DNA of 43,801 nucleotides from assembly GCA_017399065.1 (NCBI GenBank), contig JAFQEL010000047.1, forward strand, positions 1 to 43,801, read 5' to 3'. How positions within the stretch are numbered: the first letter of the stretch is position 1; the number at the start of each line of letters is the position of its first letter. The notes under the pieces are model-generated. The model was not told the DNA's origin. It saw only the letters and a program-made list of their open reading frames with translations, and searched no databases. Of this stretch, positions 24,895 to 31,883 are shown in pieces. This DNA is from Clostridia bacterium (lineage in GTDB: Bacteria > Bacillota > Clostridia > Oscillospirales > Acutalibacteraceae). The position numbers and the translations under genes were made by a program.

Positions 24895-25053
24895 TTTGAC
24901 TTTCTTTGACCTTGTCTGTATTGTAACTCATTCTGACCTTAACGTCAAAGGTCAATAAAAGTCAAATTGATTTTATTTTCCGCCGATTTTTGAAATTAAG
25001 TCCCGTTTTCTCGTTTTTTCTTCGATTTTCTTTAAATTTGACCTTATTTGACC
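24895..25053 (-). promoter_or_regulatory. ctsR promoter flanked by three CtsR boxes
   Basis: On the minus strand a promoter reads TTGACG (24943-24948), 17 bp, TACAAT (24920-24925). CtsR heptad pairs matching (A/G)GTCAAA-NAN-(A/G)GTCAAA lie at 24895-24911 (just past the start site), at 24950-24966 (abutting the -35, other orientation; one base off) and at 25037-25053 (perfect, GGTCAAA-TAA-GGTCAAA). Extra half-sites lie nearby. Strong cooperative autorepression is expected. Confidence 0.85.
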
Positions 25054-25149
25054 TTTGGATAAAAGTCAAACACCGCAACCCCGTATAATCGGGATTGCGG
25101 TGCACGTTCACTCTGTAAATATCTGACCTTTGCTATATTGACCCTTTTA

Positions 25150-25884
25150 TTATTCCTCGTCAGGGTTGCGCTTGCGAAGCACGAAAGCAAGTGCACCTGA
25201 ACCGCCCATCACTGCAACTGCTGCAGCAACTGCGCCGAGCGAAATACCCGTATCGGGAATCGGGCTGTTTTCCGACTCGGGAGACTCTTCTGGCAACTCT
25301 TCAACGTTGTCGTCTGAAGGCACTGTTGTAGAGGGAGCAGAAGATCCGCCGCCAAATATTAGATTATTCAGCCAGTCGAGCAGATCGCTTGAAGTAATGC
25401 CGTTGATTATATCGCCGTAGCCCAGACCCATATCCTCAAGCTTCTCGTAAAGTGCATCGGCATAGGCAGGGATATCGGTAAAGCTCTCAATTCTCGGAAG
25501 ACCAAGTGCCTCGTTGATATCATTGAACGCATCTTTTACCTCTTCAAGGTCGATTTTACCGAGAAGGCTGATGATAAGAGAGATAACATCATCCTTATCG
25601 GGGGCCTCGGACGACTCCTCTTCTGAAGGATCATCCTTTGATGACTCCTCTTCTGAAGGAGATTCTGAAGAATTCTCCTCGGGAGGTATCTCCTCGCTTG
25701 TGCTCTCCTCAGGTGCAGGCTCTTCGCTTACATCCTCTGAGGTTGACTCCTCTGCGGACGGATTTTCGACAGTAATGTTTTCCTGAGTGCTCTCTTCCTC
25801 GCCATTTACGGCAAAGGCAACCGCCGAGAGGGAAAGACACATTACAGCCGCAATCAGTACCGCAATTAACTTTCTGATTTTCAT
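25150..25884 (-). CDS. Secreted acidic Ser/Glu-rich protein with PDTG sorting-like tail
   Basis: The product has 244 aa. Residues 1-25 are a signal peptide (VMCLSLSAVAFA). Residues about 28-98 are almost only S, E, P, D and T in imperfect EESTSE / SSEEE repeats. A folded helical stretch follows (about 100-175; VISLIISLLGKIDLEEVKDA). The C-terminus is PIPDTG, a hydrophobic segment (LGAVAAAVAVMGGSGALAFV) and RKRN. This is the layout of a sortase substrate, with PDTG in place of LPxTG. I therefore infer a cell-wall protein with a spacer domain. No sortase lies in the window. The repeat DNA is low complexity (GACTCCTCTTCTGAAGGA units near 25611-25670). Function unknown. Confidence 0.75.
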   Translation of the reverse strand: MKIRKLIAVLIAAVMCLSLSAVAFAVNGEEESTQENITVENPSAEESTSEDVSEEPAPEESTSEEIPPEENSSESPSEEESSKDDPSEEESSEAPDKDDVISLIISLLGKIDLEEVKDAFNDINEALGLPRIESFTDIPAYADALYEKLEDMGLGYGDIINGITSSDLLDWLNNLIFGGGSSAPSTTVPSDDNVEELPEESPESENSPIPDTGISLGAVAAAVAVMGGSGALAFVLRKRNPDEE

Positions 25885-25995
25885 TTACCTGTTCCTTTCT
25901 TTAAATTTTTGTACGAAACTCTTTCGTTCGACAAATAGATACTAACATCCGACACCGTTCACCGTCAACGCACAAATAATGGAAAGAAACATTCA

Positions 25996-26214
25996 TCAAC
26001 GTATTGTTTTTTTATCATCAACAAATCCTAAAAAATATTCTGGGGAAACATTATAAAAAACACAAAGAGTTGAAAAATCTTCAATACTCAATTTGGCTCT
26101 TCGCTTTTCAATATGGTCATAGCCCTGCTGAGATTTATTCAATAAAGCAGCTACAGTCTTTTGGCTTAAATCATTATCAATTCTTTCAGAAATAAGTCTT
26201 TCTAAATAATCCAT
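25996..26214 (-). CDS. XRE-family repressor
   Basis: The product is about 72 residues. The helix-turn-helix runs LISERIDNDLSQKTVAALLN, then KSQQGYDHIEKRRAKLSIED, followed by a FYNVSPEYFLGF segment typical of Clostridial Cro/CI-like regulators. The ATG at 26214 is chosen because AGGGTG lies 7 bases upstream, and a TTG two codons earlier is less likely. It is transcribed divergently from the LRR protein gene across a 26-bp-spaced pair of identical operators, so it probably represses both. It is AT-rich compared with the flanking core genes. Confidence 0.8.
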   Translation of the reverse strand: MDYLERLISERIDNDLSQKTVAALLNKSQQGYDHIEKRRAKLSIEDFSTLCVFYNVSPEYFLGFVDDKKTIR

Positions 26215-26239
26215 GTACAATCACCCTAAAAAATTTTAC

Positions 26240-26287
26240 ATTACTCAATCTATGAGTATTGACTTTTACTCATAGATTGAGTAATAT
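26240..26287. promoter_or_regulatory. Perfect 19-bp inverted repeat between XRE and LRR genes
   Basis: ATTACTCAATCTATGAGTA (26240-26258) and TACTCATAGATTGAGTAAT (26267-26285) are exact inverted repeats with 8 bp between them. Each arm is itself a palindrome, ACTCA-N5-TGAGT, so there are two repressor sites. TTGACT (26259-26264) and TAATAT (26282-26287), 17 bp apart, form the LRR gene promoter, with the right-hand site filling its spacer. Confidence 0.85.
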
Positions 26288-26354
26288 AAAATTAGCTGAT
26301 TTATTTAATTGTGATAAATAAATTAAGCAATATAAAACTCTAAGGGTGAATAAA

Positions 26355-27425
26355 ATGAAAAAACATCGAACAATTAAAATTTCAGTTGCATTTTTATGCA
26401 TAATAGCAGCTATTTCTGCAACTTATATTGCATCAGCAGAGGTGTATTCCGACACTAAAGGTGCTAATTCATGGATACTCGATACCGATACTGGAGTATT
26501 AACAATAAGCGGAACTGATATGACATCTGATTACATCGGTTATCAGTTTGCTCCTCATTCTGAATACACGCTATTAAGAGACTATGTTACACGCGTAGAA
26601 ATTTCAAAAGGCATACCTGCAATAAGCGGCCTCAATTACCCTAATATGAAAACTGCAACTATACCCGACAGTGTAACTGAAATAGGTCATGGCACTTTCA
26701 GTGGTTGCACAAGCCTTACAGAAATTGTTATCCCAAACAGTGTAACAATATTGGGAGAGAACGATACATATTACGGAAGCGTCTTTTATGATTGTGTTAA
26801 TCTAAAAAATGTAACGCTTTCAAATCAGCTGACCTCAATCCCTTCTAAAACTTTCAGCGGATGCGAAAGCCTTACAGAAATAACAATTCCCGACTCAGTA
26901 ATAAGAATAGATCATGATGCATTTCGTGATTGCACATCTCTTTCAAAAGTCAGTTTGCCAAACTCAATCAAATCAATAGGTCACACTGCTTTTATGAAAT
27001 GCGAAAGTCTAACCGAAATTAAAATACCAAGCCTCGTATCAACTATCGGATATAATACCTTTGCCTATTGCACTTCACTCGAAAGCATAACTATACCTGC
27101 TAAAGTTACGGAAATAGGCGAAAATGCATTTAACGAATGTTATAATCTTTCCACTGTAAACTATGAAGGTACACCAGAGCAGTGGAATAAAATAAAGATA
27201 ATGAGCGGTAATTCCGCCATTACATCTGCTACAATAAATTACAATTACTATGAATCTTCAGAAGAGCAAGCTGTAACCTTTGAAGGACACGATACAAACA
27301 AAAATGAAGACAAAAACAATAGAGTTCATTCCGAAACGAACAGCAATGGTTTTATTATTATATCTGTTACCGCAATCGTTTCCGTGGCAGCAATTGTTAT
27401 TGTAATAATAATCAAAAGAAAATAA
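26355..27425 (+). CDS. BspA-type leucine-rich-repeat surface protein
   Basis: The product is about 356 aa. It has a signal peptide (ISVAFLCIIAAISATYIASA). An N-terminal module (WILDTDTGVLTISGTD) is followed by about seven LRR_5 repeats with the TIPDSVTEIGHGTFSGCTSL pattern (about residues 110-275). A C-terminal linker then leads to a membrane anchor (GFIIISVTAIVSVAAIVIVI) with a basic tail IKRK. Such proteins are displayed on the cell surface and in other organisms bind host or bacterial partners; the partner here is unknown. The start at 26355 follows AAGGG by 8 bases. Expression is probably controlled by the divergent XRE protein. Confidence 0.85.
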   Translation: MKKHRTIKISVAFLCIIAAISATYIASAEVYSDTKGANSWILDTDTGVLTISGTDMTSDYIGYQFAPHSEYTLLRDYVTRVEISKGIPAISGLNYPNMKTATIPDSVTEIGHGTFSGCTSLTEIVIPNSVTILGENDTYYGSVFYDCVNLKNVTLSNQLTSIPSKTFSGCESLTEITIPDSVIRIDHDAFRDCTSLSKVSLPNSIKSIGHTAFMKCESLTEIKIPSLVSTIGYNTFAYCTSLESITIPAKVTEIGENAFNECYNLSTVNYEGTPEQWNKIKIMSGNSAITSATINYNYYESSEEQAVTFEGHDTNKNEDKNNRVHSETNSNGFIIISVTAIVSVAAIVIVIIIKRK

Positions 27426-27441
27426 CATAAGAAATTGCAAA

Positions 27442-27490
27442 AGCAGAGATTTATAAGTGAATCACTCATAAATCTCTGCTTATTTATATT
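27442..27490 (+). terminator. Long intrinsic terminator of the LRR gene
   Basis: A 19-bp stem with one mismatch (AGCAGAGATTTATAAGTGA and its partner, 27442-27480) and almost no loop, followed by a T-rich run. It separates the LRR gene from the convergent beta-helix gene. Confidence 0.85.
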
Positions 27491-27591
27491 TGTTATTAAC
27501 TTAATCAAGTATTTCTTTCATAATCTATTCGTCGATTTTGTAGACAAGTTCCTTGTAACGTCTTTCTCGATGAGTCATTATGATACTCTGT

Positions 27592-29748
27592 TCAGTATAT
27601 AAGTGTTTTTGTGCCTGCGTTATACTCCCACGGTACAAAACCTGCATCAAGTGCAGGGCTGTTTGTTGCAAGAGTAAAATCGCGGTTTGCGGCATCCTTG
27701 AACAGCGGGTCTGCAAAAACACCGTTGTTGTAATAGCCTCTTCCAACCATAGCAGGAATATTCTTTCTTTTGAAAAGAGATGTTGAATCACCCGAATAGA
27801 CATTACCGCCGTGCTTATAATCCCAATAGAGATTTGAGTTATCAACAAACCAATCCCTGTCTGTTGACTGGAAATACATTACGGCATTATCGGTAACAAA
27901 GATATTATTCTCAAGGAACAATGAATTATGCTCCTCATTTTTGGTAATTCTGAAGTCACCTTCACCGCCGAAGGCAAAGATATTGTTGCGAACCATATTA
28001 TCCTGACCATAGTGCTGGTGGAAGGTCTGGGATGAACAATCATAAACAAGGTTGTTTTCAACAGTCATAAAGCTTGAGCCTTCATCAAGGTAGATACCCC
28101 AACCGCCGTAACCGTAAGCGCCCTCATCACAGCCGACATTGTAGATCTCATTGCCGCTGATGACGGTGTCGGGCTGAACGCCGAGGGTATAGATACCGCC
28201 CATATCGGAAAGCCATGCATTACCAATGTTATAAATAAGGTTGTCGCAGATTTTAATCTTATCTGTAGGATGCTCTGCATATCCCCATCTCCAACCAACG
28301 GAAACACCTGTATACCAACCATCGTGAATTTCATTGTTTGAAAGGTCACAATCATAGGCGTGGGTAAGCAGAATACCTATAGCATTATTGAAAATTCTGC
28401 CGTAATATTTTATATGGCAGTCAGTTACGTTTATTCTCTGAGTTGTCGCAGGAACAACATCATCGCCGTGAATAAAAACCGCATTACCGCCTATTTCATT
28501 GAACAGGCTGCTTGTAATATCACAATCTGTTGCAGCTTTATCAAACTTCACTGCAGAATAAGAAATATTTTCAAAACGGCAATCGGTAAAGTCAATGTTT
28601 GATGATGCCTGAACATAAATTGCAGAAGGCACTTCAAATGCTGCCTGAGGATGCTCTGTGCCGTATTCAATAATACCGTAATATTCGCCGGAAGGATCGA
28701 GAAGGTTACCGGTATGCTTACCGTCAACATGATCCCAATCGGTCTTTTCGAAGCTGATACCCTGGAAAGAAATATTCTTTGCTCCGTTAAAGGTTACAAG
28801 CTGTTCGGTAAGACCTGCATAAAGCACGGTGTTTTCAACGGTATCGCCCTCTTCGGGGATGTAATAAAGTTTGTCTTCTGTGCGGTCAAGATACCATTCA
28901 CCGGGCAGTGAAAGAGCTTCCTTGACGTTTTCAAGAATGTAGTTATCGTCAACTCTCGTTTTCATTGCGGTGGATTTTCTTGTTACGATTTTGCCGGTTT
29001 CCTTATCGATTGAGTAAACAGGCATAAGATCCTCACACCAGAAATGCATAAGCTTCACGTCAATATCCTTGACGTTGGAAAAATCAAGCATATCGGAAGG
29101 ATGTGCATATACTACGGGAGAATAAACAAAGAAATTGGAATCCCATTCGCTGACGGTCTTTTCACTGTCATTCGGCTCTGCAGCAACTTTAAGAACACCC
29201 TCTTTAGGATAGCAGGAGCGGGAAAGTCTTACATTGCCTTTGAAAAGTGAGCGGAAATAATCAGCATCGCTGTCAACTTGCATATCAGTAACAAAAGCAT
29301 TGACACCGTTGATTGTTGTTTCACTCCAGCTGCCGCTTATTTCCTTGGCACCGCTGAAAACAACTTCTTCACCGGGATATGAACGGTAAAGCACATTGCC
29401 GCAGTCGGATGAATCAAACGCCAGTGTTTCGTCAATAACATATGTACCCTCTCTGAACCATACGGTAACATTACCGCAGTCAGAGCCTTTGAGAGCCTTA
29501 AGCTTCTCTTTTGCCGCATAAACGGTTTTGAGAGGATCATCAATCGAGCCATCATTAGAATCATCGCCGTCGGGTGATACAACAAGATCGTATTCGCCCA
29601 TTACAAATTCGCCTTCATCAAAAACGGATTTTTCGGTTACGCTGACCTCGGGAAATTCGGGTACAACTGTAGGTTGGCAAAAAATCGCACTGAACAAAGT
29701 TACGATTGAAGCAAACCAAGCCGCAACTCTTGCAAAAAAAGCACTCAT
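27592..29748 (-). CDS. Right-handed parallel beta-helix protein, GH141-like
   Basis: The product has 718 aa. The N-terminus MSAFFARVAAWFASIVTLFS is a hydrophobic aromatic helix. The catalytic-type domain begins VVSPDGDDSNDGSIDDPLKT, then VTVWFREGTYVI and YRSYPGEEVVFSGA, the pattern I associate with GH141 (alpha-fucosidase or xylanase members) and related polysaccharide-active beta-helices. The middle and end carry many short PbH1 turns (DLSNNEIHDGWYTGVSVGW, TVISGNEIYNVG). The last segment, SPALDAGFVPWEYN, is the typical C-terminal cap. An SD AAGGAG is present. Substrate unknown: fucose or xylose linkages are guesses from the family. It is convergent with the LRR gene and 10 kb from the mannoside operon. 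Confidence 0.8.
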   Translation of the reverse strand: MSAFFARVAAWFASIVTLFSAIFCQPTVVPEFPEVSVTEKSVFDEGEFVMGEYDLVVSPDGDDSNDGSIDDPLKTVYAAKEKLKALKGSDCGNVTVWFREGTYVIDETLAFDSSDCGNVLYRSYPGEEVVFSGAKEISGSWSETTINGVNAFVTDMQVDSDADYFRSLFKGNVRLSRSCYPKEGVLKVAAEPNDSEKTVSEWDSNFFVYSPVVYAHPSDMLDFSNVKDIDVKLMHFWCEDLMPVYSIDKETGKIVTRKSTAMKTRVDDNYILENVKEALSLPGEWYLDRTEDKLYYIPEEGDTVENTVLYAGLTEQLVTFNGAKNISFQGISFEKTDWDHVDGKHTGNLLDPSGEYYGIIEYGTEHPQAAFEVPSAIYVQASSNIDFTDCRFENISYSAVKFDKAATDCDITSSLFNEIGGNAVFIHGDDVVPATTQRINVTDCHIKYYGRIFNNAIGILLTHAYDCDLSNNEIHDGWYTGVSVGWRWGYAEHPTDKIKICDNLIYNIGNAWLSDMGGIYTLGVQPDTVISGNEIYNVGCDEGAYGYGGWGIYLDEGSSFMTVENNLVYDCSSQTFHQHYGQDNMVRNNIFAFGGEGDFRITKNEEHNSLFLENNIFVTDNAVMYFQSTDRDWFVDNSNLYWDYKHGGNVYSGDSTSLFKRKNIPAMVGRGYYNNGVFADPLFKDAANRDFTLATNSPALDAGFVPWEYNAGTKTLIY

Positions 29749-29846
29749 ATTATTAAACTCCTTTTATTTTACTGTACTAAATATATCATTAAAACAATAA
29801 TATTACAATATAACATTTGCTTTTAATTTTATTTTTGACTATGCTC

Positions 29847-29875
29847 TTGACAAAACAATAATTATGAATTACAAT
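29847..29875 (+). promoter_or_regulatory. Consensus promoter upstream of the tRNA-Leu region
   Basis: TTGACA (29847-29852) and TACAAT (29870-29875) are 17 bp apart. Transcription would start near 29882, pass the duplicated tRNA 5' end at 29997 and reach the complete tRNA-Leu at 30168, giving an unusually long 5' leader of about 285 nt. Confidence 0.7.
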
Positions 29876-29989
29876 TGTATACGCTGTTTAAACAGTTTTT
29901 TACGGATTCAAGCTGAAGAGTAAGTTTTTAACTGAACGTAAGCTCCGTCTCGGTCGCCCTGCCGTGTAAAAATTTAAGGGCATTATAAC

Positions 29990-30018
29990 TTAATATGCGG
30001 GTATGGCGGAATTGGCAG
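29990..30018 (+). repeat. Direct repeat of the tRNA-Leu 5' end (copy 1)
   Basis: 29 bases (TTAATATGCGGGTATGGCGG, then AATTGGCAG) are identical to 30161-30189. They include the first 22 nt of the tRNA (acceptor stem through the D-loop start) and its upstream flank. No matching 3' tRNA half follows, so this copy cannot form a tRNA. Confidence 0.9.
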
Positions 30019-30160
30019 TTTCCGTCCGAGCGCAGCCTGTGGCGGATACAGCGAGGAACGGAAAGGCGCAGCGGTCAAAATTTGGTGAGTGAACAGCGAA
30101 CAACAAATTTTGGGCACCGCAAGAGTCACGCGAAACGCGGCTGCCGTACCACAAAACAAG
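30019..30160. other. Structured 142-bp insert between duplicated tRNA-Leu 5' ends
   Basis: The stretch holds TTTCCGTCC matched by GGAACGGAAA and CAAAATTTG matched by CAAATTTTG as inverted repeats, plus GC-rich short palindromes (CGCGAAACGCG). It has no SD or convincing gene. It may be a small palindromic element or a structured leader RNA. Confidence 0.45.
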
Positions 30161-30167
30161 TTAATAT

Positions 30168-30254
30168 GCGGGTATGGCGGAATTGGCAGACGCGTTAGAT
30201 TCAGGTTCTAATAGTTGCAAGGCTGTGCAGGTTCAAGTCCTGTTACCCGCACCA
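30168..30254 (+). tRNA. tRNA-Leu (anticodon CAG)
   Basis: The gene has 87 nt. The acceptor arms GCGGGTA and TACCCGC pair fully, and CCA is encoded at 30252-30254. The D-loop is GGCGGAATTGGCAGAC, typical of leucine tRNAs. The anticodon stem TTAGA/TCTAA encloses the loop TTCAGGT with anticodon CAG. A long variable arm follows, as expected for class II tRNAs, and the T-arm is GCAGGTTCAAGTCCTGT. Its 5' 22 nt plus flank are duplicated 171 bp upstream. Confidence 0.97.
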
Positions 30255-30265
30255 TCTTAAAGAAG

Positions 30266-30301
30266 GCTGAAATCGTTGATATACAACGGTTTCAGCTTTT
30301 T
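30266..30301 (+). terminator. Intrinsic terminator after tRNA-Leu
   Basis: GCTGAAATCGTTG (30266-30278) pairs with CAACGGTTTCAGC (30284-30296) with one G-U pair, followed by TTTTT. Confidence 0.9.
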
Positions 30302-30358
30302 ACTTTTTCTCAAAAATCCTTAAATGGTCCTTGTTTGGTCCTTATTCTGAAAATCACG

Positions 30359-30400
30359 AAAGCCGGGAAGCCTTAAGTATCAAGGCCTACCGGCTTTTTA
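30359..30400 (+). terminator. Second hairpin terminator downstream of tRNA-Leu
   Basis: AAAGCCGG (30359-30366) pairs with CCGGCTTT (30390-30397), with an inner GCCTT/AAGGC stem, followed by a T-run. It lies in the 387-bp gap 30255-30641. That gap otherwise holds imperfect direct repeats (TGGTCCTTGTTTGGTCCTTA at about 30325 and TGGTTCTTATTTGGTGTTCT at about 30403) and an extended -10 TGGTATAAT for the next gene. Confidence 0.7.
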
Positions 30401-30641
30401 CGTGGTTCTTATTTGGTGTTCTTTGAGCTTAATTTTCACCCGAAAGATAAGCATACAGTTTATCCATATCTAAAATGATGTTTTGTTTTTTGCTAAAGTA
30501 TTTTTTCACTTCCTTTGTTTTAAATTTTTGTGATAAAAAATCCTTGTGTTTACACGAGGATATGTATTCAGGTTGATTTGTGCTGTAACTGTATGGTATA
30601 ATAATTTTATAATAAAGTTATAATGAGATGAGGGTGGGAAA

Positions 30642-31535
30642 ATGAAAAAATATAAAGTCCCGATCATTATATGTTTAATAGTTATAATTCTATTTTTTGT
30701 TAATCTACGATTCGATTTAATTGATAGAATTATAGTTCAATTCAGTAGTGAAAAGTATTCTGAATTTGTTTCTGAAATGGATTATGAAAAAGAGCTGTTA
30801 AGAGAGCCTGTATGCATTAAGGATATGGCGTCGGAGAAAACAGAGCTTGCAGAAACAGAGCTTGATAAAATTATTCAACCTTATGATTTCCACATACAGC
30901 TTAATGAAAAATATAATTTATCAGAGATAGCAACTGCTGACAGCGATTTTGACAAAACCGTACAGCTTCTTGAATGGCTTACAGAGCATACATATTACAG
31001 CGGTATGCAAATGAAAATGCTGGATGATGACACCTTTGATATTTTGGACTATTCATTTGATAAGTCCTTTAAGCATGCGATTAACTGCCGTTACAGAGCA
31101 ATAACGTTTGCAGATTGCCTTATAGCTGTAGGCATAAAAGCGTTCCCTGTGGCTATGGTATCCTCGGAATTCACAGGCTCTCATTTCACTTGCTTGGTTT
31201 ACATATCCGAAGAAGATAAATGGTGCTCCTTTGACCCGTCCTTTGGTTGTTGGTTCACAGATAAAGAGGGCGAGCTTTTAGATATATTTGAAATAAGAGA
31301 ACTGTTTTTGGAAAATAAAGAGCCTGTAGTTAAGGGATATAGCTTCAACGGTAAGCAGGAAAACTTTGATGTTTATATGAACAGCTTTTTGAAGTTTTGT
31401 ATTTCAAACCTCAGCACCTGGGCAGATAATTCAACTGACAGAAGGTCGGAAAACACCTTTTCGGGAAGAAAGCAGTTTAGCTCTGCTATACCGGAAATAA
31501 AAAATATTGCTCCGAGAAGTGACTTAACTGAATAA
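30642..31535 (+). CDS. Membrane-anchored transglutaminase-like protein
   Basis: The product has 297 aa. Residues about 5-21 form a single membrane helix (VPIIICLIVIILFFVNL). The papain-like transglutaminase core has all three expected residues: C149 in INCRYRAITFADCLIA, H181 in FTGSHFTCLVYIS and D198 in WCSFDPSFG. Bacterial members of this fold act mostly as peptidases or of unknown function, rather than as cross-linkers. The active site faces outward by the positive-inside rule (K-rich N-terminus), which is inference. The last 30 residues (RRSENTFSGRKQFSSAIPEI) look less conserved, and the 3' end overlaps a truncated DUF6809-like fragment on the other strand, so the original C-terminus may have been altered. 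Confidence 0.75.
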   Translation: MKKYKVPIIICLIVIILFFVNLRFDLIDRIIVQFSSEKYSEFVSEMDYEKELLREPVCIKDMASEKTELAETELDKIIQPYDFHIQLNEKYNLSEIATADSDFDKTVQLLEWLTEHTYYSGMQMKMLDDDTFDILDYSFDKSFKHAINCRYRAITFADCLIAVGIKAFPVAMVSSEFTGSHFTCLVYISEEDKWCSFDPSFGCWFTDKEGELLDIFEIRELFLENKEPVVKGYSFNGKQENFDVYMNSFLKFCISNLSTWADNSTDRRSENTFSGRKQFSSAIPEIKNIAPRSDLTE

Positions 31536-31662
31536 TTAGTTTAAGCTGTTCTTCTTTTTCGGCAAGGTTACTCAGTTTCTTCATGAGTTTAGGTGTTAAT
31601 TCGGAATTGACCTCTTGTGGCTCAATGTTGCCGTAATAGAAATCTTCAATGATATTTGACAT
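31486..31662 (-). pseudogene. Truncated DUF6809-like gene
   Basis: From an ATG at 31662 (SD GGAGGA, 9 bases upstream) the frame reads SNIIEDFYYGNIEPQ and then a Glu/Leu-rich helix (PKLMKKLSNLAEKEEQLK). It clearly matches the start of the DUF6809-like gene at 970. After about 41 residues it runs into the antisense of the transglutaminase gene end and stops at 31486 (58 codons). The family's C-terminal F-x-x-GFRxGAR part is missing. I infer a deletion junction near 31535, where a mobile element was lost. Confidence 0.6.
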
Positions 31663-31758
31663 TATGTATTCCTCCGTATCTGAGGAAATATATTAGAGTA
31701 CGAAAGATAGAATATGTATTGCCGGAGAACTACTTGTGTTATGAACATCCGCACCAAA

Positions 31759-31796
31759 AATCTTCTGATACCGTAAGGTATCGGGAGATTTTTTTA
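31759..31796 (+). terminator. Intrinsic terminator
   Basis: AATCTTCTGATACC (31759-31772) pairs with GGTATCGGGAGATT (31777-31790) with minor mismatches, a GTAA loop and a 7-T run. It points rightward and is the first terminator after the transglutaminase-like gene. Confidence 0.75.
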
Positions 31797-31831
31797 TGCG
31801 CTCCAGGACTTGAATCTGATTTTAGCAGACA

Positions 31832-31864
31832 AAAGCCGTTCAGACTCAATGTCCGAACGGCTTT
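31832..31864 (-). terminator. Terminator of the leftward glycan operon
   Basis: AAAGCCGTTCAGAC (31832-31845) pairs with GTCCGAACGGCTTT (31851-31864), with one mismatch. On the minus strand it is followed by TTTTG and lies 20-50 bases past the GH92 stop. Confidence 0.8.
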
Positions 31865-31883
31865 GATGTGCAGGCGGTATTAC

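Noticed and set aside
27326-27440. CRISPR-like or tandem repeats
   Set aside because: No regularly spaced direct repeats of CRISPR size were found here or elsewhere in the window; LRR-encoding repeats explain the periodicity at 26.6-27.2 kb.
27533-27583. Short leftward frame MTHRERRYKELVYKIDE after the beta-helix gene
   Set aside because: Only 17 codons, no SD, and directly beyond the stop codon of the larger gene. Too little to call.
30429-30630. Leftward frame of about 60 codons ending LDMDKLYAYLSGEN
   Set aside because: It has no usable start codon or SD, lies in AT-rich DNA where Lys/Ile/Tyr codons arise easily, and overlaps the promoter of the transglutaminase-like gene. It could be a C-terminal remnant, but I cannot support it.
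31800-31835. Sequence resembling a tRNA T-arm (GATTCAAGTCCTGGAGCG on the minus strand)
   Set aside because: No matching acceptor, D or anticodon arms nearby. A chance match or a very old att remnant; not supportable.
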